DNA from: Rhodosorus marinus
Taxonomy: Eukaryota; Rhodophyta; Stylonematophyceae; Stylonematales; Stylonemataceae
Direction of reading: 5' to 3'
NCBI GenBank assembly: GCA_029953675.1
Contig: JAMWBK010000006.1
Coordinates: 372,001-436,000, forward strand
Length of the DNA stretch: 64,000 bases
The notes under the pieces are model-generated. The model was not told the DNA's origin, searched no databases, and saw only the letters and a program-made list of their open reading frames with translations. Position numbers and translations under genes: made by a program. This document shows, in pieces, positions 1-12,100 of this stretch; within the stretch, counting starts at the first letter, position 1, and each line of letters begins with the position of its first letter.

Positions 1-971
1 TGATACGCCAGAAGATAGCAAGCCAAGGAGCAAATGGAGAGTGCGCGCACTAAAACTTCTGGTCGCGGGTATTTCCAAACCATGAAACAAGAAGGGAGGA
101 TAGCAACGAGAGTACAGGCTCCGGAAAGCTTTAGCAGCGTTGATTTCCCAAAGATATTGCGCAGTTTTATGGCTGGATTGATAGAACACCAAACGTTCGC
201 CACTTTGTCCTCAAAGAGACCCCGATTTACGGGGAATATTCGACTAAGAACAACTTTCACGTCGAAGAATGCCCAGATCAGAAACGTCGTTCCCAAAATC
301 GTCAGAGTCAAATGAGCTAGGTAGCGAAGGCCCCTAGTTCGTGACCTTCCGAGGCAATAGCATGCCAGCGCGGGGAGAAAATAAAGAGTCATATGCTTGA
401 AGTTCATAGAGAGTGTGAAAAAAATAGATCCAAGCACGTCTCGGCCGCTGATCACGCTCGATAGAGCAGCAACGAAAAGGCCCAATGATACACCGTTGTA
501 CTGGAAATGGCCGTGGTCCACGAGTAGGAGAGCGGGTGCGCAGGCTAGATAATAAAAAGTCCTCAATTTCTTACTATCAGATATACTGCGCTTCGAAAGG
601 AACCAAAAAACGGCAGGAATCAACACCATCATGTCCCACAAGATGACTGAAGCGCGCATAGCAGCGCGCGAGCCTTCCTCCTCATACCCTCGGGACTCAA
701 ACAGCGCCACCGCTGCTGGATCTACAGCCTCGATTAGAAAGGATGTTACAAATGCATGAAATGCTGACAGAGGCGGATAATCAATCCCCCAGTAATCCAC
801 ATCATACGTGTACCACTCCGAAATGGGTTTCCCTCTCGTCACCTCCATCCAGTGCCGCTGAGCTTCAAAATCGCCATATGTCGGAACATCCCGCTCTCCT
901 GAATAAGGATACAGACCAACTCCACTCCTCAAAATCAGGGAACAGATTAAAGGAAGAACCCAATCCATCAT
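1..971 (-). CDS. ALG6: ALG6-type dolichyl-P-Glc:Man9GlcNAc2-PP-dolichol alpha-1,3-glucosyltransferase, 3' end missing
   Basis: ER-membrane glycosyltransferase that adds the first glucose to the lipid-linked N-glycan precursor. The minus strand is one uninterrupted frame from ATG codons at 971/968 to the window edge, about 323 residues. Family landmarks read in order: YGDFEAQRHWMEVT near residue 30, YWGIDYPPLSAFH near 60, SRGYE near 90, a DHGHFQYNGVSLG luminal loop near 150, then PVNRGLFEDKVANVWC near 250. Hydrophobic segments alternate between these loops, as expected for a multi-spanning GT-C enzyme. Human ALG6 carries the same blocks in the same order; ALG8 is the main alternative, but the EDKVANVWC block fits ALG6 well. 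No intron is seen in this part. The start could lie slightly upstream, since the frame stays open for several codons. Confidence 0.9.
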   Translation of the reverse strand, partial: MMDWVLPLICSLILRSGVGLYPYSGERDVPTYGDFEAQRHWMEVTRGKPISEWYTYDVDYWGIDYPPLSAFHAFVTSFLIEAVDPAAVALFESRGYEEEGSRAAMRASVILWDMMVLIPAVFWFLSKRSISDSKKLRTFYYLACAPALLLVDHGHFQYNGVSLGLFVAALSSVISGRDVLGSIFFTLSMNFKHMTLYFLPALACYCLGRSRTRGLRYLAHLTLTILGTTFLIWAFFDVKVVLSRIFPVNRGLFEDKVANVWCSINPAIKLRNIFGKSTLLKLSGACTLVAILPSCFMVWKYPRPEVLVRALSICSLACYLLAY

Positions 972-1429
972 TCCTTCCCATAACTCTTCTTCCCATGAGC
1001 ACAGACTTCACGACACCCGACCTCCTCATTCCCCCAATATCAATGCAATCTCAGGGACAGCCTGTCCTCCCCATTTAGCGCTTCAAATTGGCTTTGATTT
1101 TGCAAGGCCCTTATAGCCAATGATTATCTAGAATTTCTTAGCACTAGAGTATTGAATAGGAGTTTGGTGTTTGTAACTTTGAGCAGGACTGGTGTTGGAA
1201 AGGATGGTTGTGTTTAGGATACCTTGAATCATAATGCATCTATTGCTTAGCATGTAATACTAGTGCGAAGGAGATTGTTCGTCAAACTTAGAATAATTAC
1301 CAGAACGTGTGCAAACGAGCATCGACCGGATTTTTGGCAAATGCCTTGATTGCGGTAATGTTGTCCAGGTCGTCGGCAGGTTCCTCAGGCTTGGAGTTGC
1401 GTCTGTTTTTTGCTAAGCTTCAAACTGCT
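972..1429. other. Intergenic spacer, nothing recognised
   Basis: It lies between the ALG6 start and the PPC decarboxylase stop, both genes on the minus strand. It should hold the ALG6 promoter and the decarboxylase 3' UTR. Short open frames here have no family resemblance and are not called. Confidence 0.6.
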
Positions 1430-2267
1430 TCAGGAGTTTCCGGCCGTTCGTGTTTGTCGCTTCAACGAACCATCAGGCTCAAGGGAAACTTCGTCTGAGT
1501 CTATTGTCTTCCGTTTCTTTCTGCTGTTAGCCAGAAGCTCAATCTCAAGGGTTTCAACAATCGTGTCTGGAGTGGCCATGGAACCTATTCCGACGTCACC
1601 ACAAGCGAGCTTTTTCGAGGTTGGGGAAACTATTTGAACACCAAATGTCTCCACCGAGTTCTATCGCACAATGGAAAAGCTTAGAAGAAGCAAAATCACT
1701 GTTACTAAAGCCATGGAGTGCTGCTCTTACAGTTTGCCGCGAAGTGAGCGGGTGCTCCCACATAACCGTGTTCATCGCAGGTGCCACAATGAGCGGTGCT
1801 TTAGACGGATCCCATGCTCTTGCTGTGCACGTCAAGGCGTTGTCACACAATCCGTTTGCTAGCTTCGCGAGCGTGTTTGCACTCAGCGGTGCTATTACAA
1901 ACGCGTCCGCCCATCTCCTCAGCTCGATATGCAAAACCTCATCTCCAAGTTTCTCCCACATTAACCACTCCTTCTCATCATCCAAAACCTCAACTCCATC
2001 AGCGAATTTTCTCTGTGAATCGTGACAGTTGCCAAAACAGAACGACAAACAAGGAGCAGTATGAGCCAGTAATGCCAACTCCGTGAAAAGAACCACTCAA
2101 ATACGGCACCGAGCTGTGCCTACCTCTTTCTCCAGGAAGAACTTGGCCCGGTCGGTGGCCAAAACCTTCACCTTCGCACCCTTCTCTATAATCTTGTCAA
2201 CTAGCAATGGTACTCTAATGGCAGCAACGCTTCCACTCGCTCCAACAATCACGTTCTTCCCTTCCAT
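1430..2267 (-). CDS. Phosphopantothenoylcysteine decarboxylase (PPCDC/HAL3 family)
   Basis: Flavoprotein of coenzyme A synthesis that decarboxylates 4'-phosphopantothenoylcysteine. Three exons: 2267-2124, 2012-1731 and 1660-1430, separated by GT-AG introns of 111 and 70 bases; joined length 218 aa, close to plant and human enzymes. The start is the ATG before EGKNVIVGASGSVAA, the FMN-binding N-terminus. Exon 2 carries LRRWADAFVIAPLSANTLAK, CDNALTC, RAWD and the PAMNTVMWEHP substrate signature. Exon 3 supplies the conserved Cys loop LACGDVGIGSMA. The joins are forced by frame: without them each exon ends in intron-derived stops. The tail of about 40 residues rich in Lys, Arg, Glu and Ser is extra to the family core and poorly conserved. 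All expected catalytic blocks are present. Confidence 0.93.
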
Positions 2268-3143
2268 CCTCCTGACACTCTTCGAATTACTCAGCGCCCA
2301 CCAAGCGAATGCTATGAAGGCAGTGCACCAAACCAAAGAGTCTCAGCGTCACCGCTCATGGCTTGGAAACTCTTGTGCGTACTGAGAGCAACTTCACCAA
2401 TGACTCTCCAAAGATTCTGGTTGCCCAGCTAAAACAAGGAGAACTTCAAAACGTCCGAAGCCGAGCAATCGGCCAAAACAGGTTTTCGTTGGCGGTTAGA
2501 ACCAGATACGACGCAACCAGGATACTACCCAAGAAGCTGAACCTTGATGACCAGTAGTCTTTCTAATGCATATGAAGTCCAATTCCAAGATTTTGTTCAG
2601 CACTAGCCTTCAATGGATGTTGAAACTATCCTTCTGGATCTCCACTCTAAACTTCTTGACCCCTTGAGTGTGTAAACGGACAGATGGGATCAGTAGTGCC
2701 ATCGAACGGAACTAATGGCAGATAGACGAGACAAGAAGGACAGAACCAGTAGTCAAGATCCACTAAAGGATCCAGTATTCAGTCCAGAGATCCAGATGGA
2801 TAGTTTGCACCTCAACTCAAGACCCAACGTTCGCTTCTGAGTGTATACTTCACGGTTGCAGAGCAACGGCGGAGAGATTCATAGAGATATAGGGACTAGG
2901 TTAGCGATGGCGGAAGACGAGGATGAAGTCTTGACACACACGGTTGGCAAAGAGTAAACGTGGAACGATTGAGGCTCGATGGGACTATGCAAGCGCCGTA
3001 CTCGAGGCCTTTTTGGTAAGGAGTGAGTGTCGAAGTGATGGGAGAGTCTGGTCCTCGTTTCGTTTGAACGGCGATGAATTTTGGAGAGCAAGCTGTGGAT
3101 GACGGAAGGAAGAAGAGAAGGTTGAGAGAAGCTATAGACAGAG
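2268..3143. other. Divergent intergenic region
   Basis: Divergent promoter space between the minus-strand PPC decarboxylase and the plus-strand basic protein. Around 2690-2800 there is repetitive sequence rich in GATCCA and CCAGTA words (for example near 2757-2800), but no clear unit. No coding region was recognised. Confidence 0.5.
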
Positions 3144-3812
3144 ATGGAAGGAGAGGATACAGACGAGATTGAACGTGCAGTTGAGCTTCGACTGAAAGGT
3201 AAAGTCGATGAATCGGATGTAGATTGGGTCACGGATGTTTCAGTCGTGAAGAGATCGGATGGGAAGAAGAGGAAGACGAGAACTAAGCGTCGAGTGGATC
3301 GACATTCAAAGGATACGGTTCGGAAAGAAAGGACTTTGACAAAGCGCAGAGCGAAGCGGGAGGAGGACGAGGAGGCCAGTCGTTTCGAAACTACTGAGAA
3401 CCACGAGGAAGATGAAATGGAGGAACGGCACCAGGAAGGTGATAATCGGGACCCGATTGTGGTAGATGGGACTGTGGATCCCTTTGAGATGCCAACTTCC
3501 TTAAGGACCAGACGATCAGCTGAATCTGGTGCTAGAGGACAGAAGGATGAGCAGACCGAAGTGGACTTTGTCCGAGAGAGTCAGGCCGAAGTGGAGCTTT
3601 TGGGGTCTTTGCAGTTTACTGGGAAGAAGAAGACAGCTTGGGAGCTCAATAAGGTGAGGTTGCTGGGCGCCAGGAAGGGGAAAAGCCAGAAAATGCCGCT
3701 TACCATGCTGACAGGAATGAGAAAGACGGCGAAAGCCAGGAAGCGCAAGGAGAAGGAAGAACTCAGAGCCGGCGGTATGTTGCCAAAGAAGAGGAAAGGG
3801 CGACGGCGTTGA
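3144..3812 (+). CDS. Highly basic/acidic nuclear-type protein, probable DUF4602 (C1orf131/Faf1-like) ribosome-biogenesis factor
   Basis: Single-exon frame of 222 aa from the first in-frame ATG. The N-terminal two thirds are low complexity with alternating Lys/Arg and Glu blocks and several NLS-like clusters. The C-terminus is more ordered: LGARKGKSQKMPLTML followed by TGMRKTAKARKRKEKEEL and a Lys/Arg tail. That pattern (short basic motif, PLxxLxGMRK, charged helix, GG) resembles the DUF4602 domain of human C1orf131 and yeast Faf1, which act in 18S rRNA processing in the nucleolus. The match is remembered, not computed, and the domain is short, so function is tentative. The gene is divergent from PPC decarboxylase and convergent with the UBX gene downstream. 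Confidence 0.6.
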   Translation: MEGEDTDEIERAVELRLKGKVDESDVDWVTDVSVVKRSDGKKRKTRTKRRVDRHSKDTVRKERTLTKRRAKREEDEEASRFETTENHEEDEMEERHQEGDNRDPIVVDGTVDPFEMPTSLRTRRSAESGARGQKDEQTEVDFVRESQAEVELLGSLQFTGKKKTAWELNKVRLLGARKGKSQKMPLTMLTGMRKTAKARKRKEKEELRAGGMLPKKRKGRRR

Positions 3813-4145
3813 GGAGGAAGGCTCTGAAAGCCTAGGGTGCAATACAGCGATAGGGACACCCATAGTTTCTCAGCCCAGGAGAATGGTTGTATATAGTAGG
3901 CAACACAAGACAAAGAGCTTGCATAGTAAACAATCAATTATGAAGCATTGTCTACTCAAAAAGAGTTAAAATGAGAAGATTCCACACCGACCCATGTCGG
4001 TGAGGATAAGCTCTGCATAGAAGCTCGTCTCACCGAAGTACTTATGACGGCATACTGGTCCGGGATATTTGTTCCTCGCCCGCGAATCGATGTCACAGGT
4101 AAGTTCCAGTTGGGTATTTCGACAGTGATCGTGATGTTTGTTGCA
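3813..4145. other. Convergent 3' spacer
   Basis: Short gap between two genes that converge; it should hold both polyadenylation regions. No structure or repeat stands out. Confidence 0.5.
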
Positions 4146-5593
4146 CTAGAGGTCTGCTCGCTCTTCAACTAGTAACATTGCCCCTTGGCTCAGTCCAGCC
4201 TCCTCCAAGGTCTTATCCGCGTCCTCGGGATATTGATAGGTTCTCCGAGGGAAGCTAGACACCAAAGCTGCGTGCTCAATAGAAACACCATTAATATCCG
4301 CCCAGTCGAACAAGATCGCAACTTTGTCGGATACCAGAAATCTTCGGTCCACACGCTTACCATCCGGTAGACGAAGCCCGACAGTCGTCACGCCCGGGCC
4401 CCTTTCCGGTTCTTCCCCAAGCGCCTCTCGTTTGGTCTCCCTTCTCTCGACAAGTTCAGCTCGATTTCGTTGCTCTTCCTCCTCGGCCTCTCTCTTCAAT
4501 CTCTCCTCCTCGGCCATCTGCTCTGCAGCCTCTTTTGCAGTCTGTTCCCTTCGCCTGTCTGCTTCCAATGTCTCGTGGTACTCACGGTCTTGCTGCTCAC
4601 GTAGCTGTCTAGCCTCATCCCGTTCTTCAACATGTAACCTTCTTCGTGTCAAGGTAGTTCCAAACCGTGCGGACATCGTCTGAAGCCATTGGAGAAAATC
4701 TCCAGCCTCGGAGTTGTATTCCGAGAGCGTCACACCGTCGGAACGGCCCACAGGTGAAGTTATAAGCGCCACGAACGGGTACGTGGTAACGCCAAGCAGC
4801 CTTTGTGCCCTATAACCTTCAGGAGACGCAATGCCTCTTGCCCAGAAAATGACATTTTCGTTGATGTACCTGATCACCTCGCGACTGCCTAACACTTGTC
4901 GACAGAATCGAACCGAGCCAGGGTGCATTTCAGAGTGTAGAAACACCAACAAAAACTATAGAAGGGAAGATCGGCGCGCAGGAGGTACGAGCCAGTTAGG
5001 ATAGTCGATTCATGATCTAGGCACGAGGCAAGTCCAATGGTCAATACGTGTGAACGAGGATTCAATTCGCAACTTCTTACCTGGAACCGAGCTCCAGCAG
5101 CCGCCAACGCGTCCAAATAAGTACCCTCAAAAAATTGGGGATGAAAATTAGAGTATAATATATCAAATCGGCGCACGAAGTTTGCCGTTTCGCTTTGATC
5201 GGCATCGTATGCTATTCTTGGTGGACCTCGAACGAAATTAGATATTCTTTCCCCAATATATGAAGCAATTGAGAACACCAACCAAATGGGGAAGAAGAGA
5301 ACACGAAAAAATCCCCGAAATCTCCTTCTCTGTGGTCGGCTGCTAGAGACCCCAGAGACTGCGTTCGAAGTGGACCTTATACCGGTATTCACAGATCCTG
5401 AGGAGTCCGTATCTCGCTCCGGGTTGCTTGGAACGGCAGGCTCTGTCTCTCCACTCAAAAAAGCTTCAACAGCAACCTGCAAATCCCAACTAGCCGCTTC
5501 TAACCTCCTTCTAGCCTCATCCTCCGACTCAATACTAGTAACTGCCTGAAAAGTGGAAAGCGACTCCGCTTGCTCTGCGGAAAGCCCACTCAT
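4146..5593 (-). CDS. FAF2: FAF2/UBXD8-like UBA-UAS-UBX protein (ERAD/lipid droplet p97 adaptor)
   Basis: Two exons, 5593-5081 and 4955-4146, with a 125-base phase-0 intron; 440 aa, essentially the length of human FAF2 (445). Order of parts: an N-terminal UBA-like helix bundle (residues 1-45, AEQAESLSTFQAVT); a Ser-rich linker; a hydrophobic hairpin near 100-125 (FRVLFFPIWLVFSIASYIG), the ER/lipid-droplet insertion signal of UBXD8; a UAS thioredoxin-like domain (FLLVFLHSEMHPGS to about 280); an Arg/Glu-rich coiled coil (about 290-350); and a C-terminal UBX domain containing VGLRLPDGKRVDRRF and YQYPEDADKTLEEAGL. The family recruits p97/Cdc48 to ER-associated degradation. The SFPRRTY stretch stands where canonical UBX domains have the R..FPR p97-binding loop. 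The start is the first ATG of exon 1; upstream is intergenic. Confidence 0.93.
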
Positions 5594-8500
5594 AGTCCGT
5601 CGATAACGCTTTACAATATATTCTACCAAAGAAATGAAGCTCAAACACCAGACGCAACCCAACCAGAAAATTCTTGAACCTCTCTTTCAAAAACCTACCA
5701 TTCACGTCGTACCGATAGTGGACACCGAAAGCTCCTTCTCATCTACAACCTCAGAACTGTCAGAGCAAAACCGAAACAAACTGGTGTCCCAATTATTCAA
5801 CAGGAGAAACCAGTAGCTCGGATTTCATCAAACCGATCTCCAAACAGAACTTTGCTAAGCGTCACCCTTCCCAACAATACAAAACCGCTAAATGCACATT
5901 GCCATCCCAATCGCTCATTAAGATCAATAAAACTCTGGCAGAGTGCATTCCAATAAATAGAATTATTCCGTATAATTAAGATTTTAAACATTACAAAATA
6001 TTTTTAAAAAAGTTATTTGGCATGAATAAGAAATGAACTATTCTTTTTTAGATTGTTTTGGGGTGGGTTTGCTTCAGGGGTTGGGTGCTGGCATCTGGAC
6101 TGGCATCTGGACTGGCATAGCTAGTCATCGTGGTGAGGATGAAGCAAGTTGGCTTCACCGTTGGCAGGTCCAATATATAGGCCACGTTGGAGGTTTTATA
6201 CTCTGAATGAGGAAGGGTCCCTCCAAATCGTGGAAAGCTGGAGACTTTGCTGCAAATTCGAAGAAGGAAGTCCCGACACGCGCGGCTTACGAAGTGGGTT
6301 CACGATACATCGAACGTTTCATATATCTCTGTTGACGCACATCTACATCTGCGATTGCAATTGCGGTTGAATGTCTGTTAGCACATCAGTCAACTCCTAT
6401 TCTCCTCAGTTTTACTTCGGGGTAGCGTTTATGGCAAAATAAGTGGAGGATATGCCGGCGCTTTCCTCCTGGCTCGGGTACTTTGCAACGTAAAGGGCAC
6501 TGGGTAAGTGTAGAGTTCACTGTCGCGGATCGCTTCAACAGTTAACGCAATCAGAAACCACATCACTTTAAAAGTGAACGACTCAAGTTGGGCTATCAGC
6601 GTGCTCTAAAAACCAGCGGTGGTCTGTGGTCGGACCTGGATACCACTGAGCAATGTCAATACTACTTACCCACAAGTGGTCCACTACTTTTGGGCTCGGC
6701 TCTATAGGTTCAGACAGATCGGCTTATTCGGAGGCTAAGGCCTCTGAATGAAGTACGCATGGAAGGGCGCAGAGAGCGTGCCTCCAGAACTACGGCAGCG
6801 TTACAGGGCCAAAGAGTCATCTCCACAAACACTAAATCCAACCTCTTTTATGACAATCCTTGTATATTCTCGAGTAATACCTTATCCATATATCTGACAA
6901 AAAAAGCAGAGTCAGAGTCAGTCAGTGTTGTTGAGAAAGTTTCTTCTTTGGTGAGCACTACCTTCTTTGTGTTGTTGTTTGTCCGCGGAAGGACGCAATT
7001 GGACGGGGATCCCCCGACTGGAGTGGATATTTCGGAAAGTGACGCGGGGGTGCACCGGACTTTGTCGAATCCTCGGGTTTAGCACCTCTTCCTGCGCTGG
7101 AGGAGGAAACCGAGCACTCTGAACAGAGCCGTACAGCCTCAGATGCGCCAGGAGGGGCTTCTGTAAGCTGATTTCGCCCCGCGGCCTGCTCGCGCAGTGT
7201 AAACCCTTTGCTCGGTGCTATTTGGAGACTGGGATGGCGCAGACGGAAATTGGAAAGTTATTCGCGGACGTGGAAACCTGTTTATCAGGGGGCTCCGACA
7301 GCTACGGACCTCCTGGCCGCCGCACGGAGCAAAAGTCAACTACCGCGCCATCGTTGCAGACCCAGAGGACTATATCCCGATGATCTGCGAAACATACGGA
7401 CGACTGCAGCACGTACAATGGCAGACCTTCGCCGCCCACCAGGCATCTAGGCTTGGGCCCCACCGCCGGTACAAAGCTCTCGCCGCGATGAACCCCACGC
7501 TGTGGAGAGGCAACTCTTGGGTTGCATTTCGTAGTTATGAGAGCGAACGTAGTTATAGCAGTTAGTCTTTACTGATGATTTACTAGTCACACACTTATGA
7601 CTCCCATTTCCCCCTCGTAGGACACTCCCCCGGCGGTTGCTAGTTTTCCAGTAAACCAGCTCAATAGAGTATCTGTTTCAATACGTTTCACCAACTCGAG
7701 AGCTCGTACAGATCGAGAAAAAAACAACAAAATAGACACAACTATCATGGCAATCTATTTATTACCACAATATTAAATAACTGATCGACTCCACAAACAA
7801 GTTCCAGGCAAGACGTGAATGAATCAAAATCCATGCATCTGGTCACGGTTCTCCCCCCCCTCCATGAAAGTATAGACTTACTGATGCAGATATTCATAAA
7901 TAAGTAAATAAAACAAGCAGATTCAGTATTTACCCGGCCCTATGATTTCTCTTTCACTCAATTTCACAAACAGCCATCAAGCCAATTCGCGCCAAAAACA
8001 GGTTGACCTCCCCCCCCCCCTTCCACCTCCAAAACAGATTAAAAAAGTTATGCAAAAGAAGCGAGGCCCCTCCAGGATGGCGGGAGAGACTGGGTTTCGA
8101 TCTACCTCCTTTAAGCGGGGTACAAATAAAGCCACCCCTCGGTATATTTTTATCTCCCTTTGACATTTATCCAAGTTCCATTGGATAACAATACATACAT
8201 AGACACTCGTCAATATATTATTCAGTTAAATCATCATAATGATTGATGAGAAAGTTCGCATACTAGCTTCAAGGGGGGGGAGCGAAATATTAGTTTTCGC
8301 CGTATTTTTTGCTTGGAAGATAAAAAAGTAATTCTATTCAAGGTTTTATTTTACTCAGTTTCAAAAGCTCGTTTTTCATCTCCTCAAAGCAGTTTTAGAG
8401 GGGTGGAGCAATTTGTCTCCTGAAAGTCGTCATACCTCTGAAAGGAAACACTAGAGTAACATTGGATGTAGGCTGGGCCTCTATAATTTTAAGATTTTTT

Positions 8501-9151
8501 AAATATTGCTGGTGAGAGTGTCTTGCAAGGCAAGTTCCCAAAGAGTTTCTAGGTAAATGGGGCGTTTTTGAGGTTATTTGGTGAAGGAGAAGTCTTTAAG
8601 AGGAGCTCAACGTTAAGGAGTTTAGTAAAAGGTTTTGGGGAGGATCGCGATGAGGGAGGGGGAAGGAGGGAGGGAGAGAGTGAGGGAGGAAGGTTAGGTT
8701 TGATATGTTTTTTTTGTTGTGGGGATGGATAGGTGGATATGTGGATAACCGTTTACTCGAGAACAATTTAGGGATTGTAATGAAAGAGGTTGGATTTAGT
8801 GGTTTAGGGAGTCTTGAAAGGTTTTGATGTACGGATGATGACTACGGAATGGAGAGAAATTGGTGTCGTTTGTTGATGCTCGATATGACCGTGGCGTATT
8901 TACTAGGTATGGCTGGATTTAGTAGGGAAGGAATGATTAGTTGAAGGAGGGCTGGGCGGGGTGGGGTGCGTGCATGTGGATGGGGCTGCGCTTTGGGCCG
9001 TTGAAGGCGTTGGTCTCATTTGTGGGGTGTTTTCTGTAGACTTGTTGATTGGTTATCCGCAGTGAAACTTGCTTTTAGCTCTGGTGGGATCGGTGAGGGG
9101 GATTTTTATCGTGCTCAAGGAGGTTGCTGGTACGAGCTATCGACGGCTGAC
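5594..9151. other. Long intergenic region with simple repeats and one GC-rich open frame
   Basis: No gene is assignable across about 3.5 kb. Visible structure: a 12-base tandem word (GGCATCTGGACT, about 2.5 copies) at 6088-6119; a poly-C run near 8010-8020; G runs near 8272-8280; and a purine-only tract of about 40 bases at 8651-8693 upstream of MED14. A GC-rich open frame at 7215-7565 is described separately. Confidence 0.5.
7215..7565 (+). other. GC-rich open reading frame of unknown nature
   Basis: Open frame of about 116 codons in a patch clearly richer in G+C than its AT-rich surroundings (about 7100-7530). It begins at a non-ATG triplet, so it is not a simple complete gene; the overlapping plus frame from 7208 is open for 80 codons as well. 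Readable words such as FGDWDGADGNWKV and VNYRAIVADPEDYIPM look protein-like but match no family I know. It may be an inserted fragment of an old element or a chance open frame in GC-rich DNA. I would not annotate a product. Confidence 0.2.
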
Positions 9152-12100
9152 ATGTATTTGTCATCATCGGAAGGCTCGGTGGATGAGCGCCCAGACGCTG
9201 TGTCCTTGGGGCGCACCATGCGAAACGCGTCCAGCTCGATCTATCTCGAGTTGAAGAATTTACTTCCGGGTTTGGAATCTATGGTATGCTCTGCAAGGAT
9301 ACCCGTGTGTTATGTTTTTCATACCTGGATTTGGTGATTGAGAAGATTCTGAAATCCTTTTTACACTCTGCGACCCTCCGTTGGTGCTGAGCAGGATGAC
9401 AAACAGCGGAAGGAGAGCTTGTTGGACTACGCACAGCGGTCACGACATCTAGTTATTAGGCTACTAGCTTTACTGCGTTGGTCCTCTAAATATGCAGAGC
9501 TGACTATGAAAGCAGATCATGGGAATACCACAGCGACTATTCGAGAAGAGGTTTATGAAGCTACAAGCAACAAGCTCTGGGCTTGCGCTCAAAACTGCAA
9601 GAAGCAACCGCTGTCTTATCCGGCTGTGGCAACAGCCACTGACGTATTCGTGTCGGGCTTACCAATGAGCCTGCCGACCTCTATTGGAAATGTGCTGGAT
9701 ATTCGCCTGGACTCGACGCAGGAGGCTAAGGACGTGTCCTTGATGAAATTGAAATATTTAACACACAGCTTTGTGAAATCATGCCTACCTCTACCCTCTC
9801 CCGGACTGGAGCTTTTGACCAAGGACAATGGGGACGAGGTCATCGGGGTGGCGATAGGGCTTTCTGGTCTTTGGAGAGCGAGTACGTATGTCCCAGAACG
9901 TCTTATTCAATCACGCTATCGCGAGCAATCCCTAACAGAATTTCTTGCACTGGATAGCTGTTCTTTTGGAGTCAATGGGAGTAGAGAATGCGAATCTCCG
10001 CATGAACTCTTTAGAAATACTTGTCGCATCGAAGAATAGGGAGGGAAACGATCAAGATACAGACGAAGACTTCAGCGCGCAGCAGTTGTACCTCTTGAAA
10101 CGTCTCTGCGAGGACAGGATGAAGATCGTGTTGCACTGTATGGACAAAGAGGAGAGGCGGGATCCAGTCGCTAGTGTAAGAAGCATGTTGATTGCAATTC
10201 GGAATGCAGTCGTGGATGAATTGTGTATCCCGTTCGTATTCGAGCGCTTACTGCTCGAGGCTCGAGAGCTTTCGTCTAGAACCGGCTATGGACTTGCAGT
10301 TGTCGAAGGCGTAAAAACAATACCCGATGAGGATACCTCCATAACTCTGACGTACTGGGAAAAGAGCTATTACTCTGGGAAGATTACGTTCGAGAGTTAC
10401 AGGGCCAAAGGTCGTGAGAATGGGCATGTCGGCATGAAACCTGAGTCGACCCACTCAATCAAAAACGAGGATATGTCTCTGTTCACTGTGCGGCACGAAC
10501 CTCAGCTGGCAAACGTGCTGAAGCTTGATATCACGTACTTGGATCTCAATTGTTTGGATCTTGAAACTATTTTGAGGGGAACTCTTCAGACCCGACTCTA
10601 CTCGAGGCTGGTTCAACTTCGGAACATGATTATGGCGAACAAGATTGCAAACCTTCGCGAACAGGACCTGAAGGTTATTGTCAGTGAGCAGACGCTGTCC
10701 GTCTCCTTGATAATATTCTTGCGCAACACAGCCACTGGCATAGAGTTCCGATGTTCGCAGAAGACTGGCGCCCTCAGGGTCCGACCTTTCGGGGTCGCGG
10801 CTATGGCGGTAGCAAACAAAATGCAAGAGGTAGGCGATGACAACGTTGTCGTTTCCCTAACAAGAGCGTTGTAAATAGTGTATACTGATTCCAGGCTGCT
10901 CCTTGTTCTCTTCATTCAGAGCGGTTTGTGGAAGGGAGAAAATCACTTTGAAACTTTCGCAGTTGAGGCTACGACAGCAATGCTAGCCATTGTTCAAGTT
11001 AGTAGGAGGCTTCAGTTGGAGGCTGCAGCTACAGCGATGTGTGTTCTGGATGTCGGGGCAACGAGGACCCTTCCTCCGGGAACTGCGTGGGTAGCTGCGT
11101 CATCCCCTGCGGACCCACCAACAAGTCAGCTGGTACCACCGTTTGCTCCTCTGGAAAGGCGTGCCCCGCGAAGGTTCCTGACCCTTTCCGAACCCCCACG
11201 GAAGGAAAATACTAAGGGCACCGGTTCCCCAGCGGAGAACGGATCAAAACCGAAGCAGAGATTAACGTACGCCTCAACAAGCGATGGGCAGGTCTTCATT
11301 CAGGAGGGTGCTTTTCCGGAGGGTGAAAACCGATACAGTGGAAGTGCAGCAGCCGCTGCAGCGTGGGCGGTGGCGAGGGAAGCAGTGGAGCGCCGTCTGA
11401 GACGAGATTCCTTGTTGCGAGCATTTTCAGCCACCAGTGTAGCGTATCCAGCATCTTCGTGGTCCCCTCACGGGCAGAACGATGAGTCGGACCTCGATAT
11501 GGAAACAACGTCCAGAACTCTCCTGCGGGTGAAATGCGAGCCACTTCCTGTACAGAAAGCTGAGCTTGTCCTTCGCGGAAACAATGCTTGGCAGGTAAGC
11601 ATGCTTCTGTAGTCCACCGTACGCAGAAGGAGCTATGCCCCTTATTCTCCCTATTTTCGCGCACGCTAAGTCGGTTCTTTTCTTACAATGTTTGCTTCCA
11701 GATTCGGCTCTCGCTGCTCCCTGCAATCTTCGACTCCACCGATGGCATGCAGGGAGACGACAGCAGCAGCGCTCGAGAGGCCTCATGGAATGTAGGGCTG
11801 TCTTGTGTGGACTCAATTCTAACCTTCACATACCGATCCGCAAACGCGCCTGCAGTGCGAAGCTTCTTCCGAGACCTTACGCGAGCGAGAACAGCCGCAG
11901 CGCTTGCCAGAGGAGTCCCACCTTCGAATCTATACACGGTTATTCGACGCTCTCCTGTACGGTTGATTGTGGCGATCAATCCAGATGGAACTGTCAGCAC
12001 TGGGCAACCTCCAGCTCAACGAAATTCGAACGCGTGCACTGTTACTGTCGAATACGTCTATTCAAAGGTAATCGGATCCTGTATCACCAGTCTACGAAAA

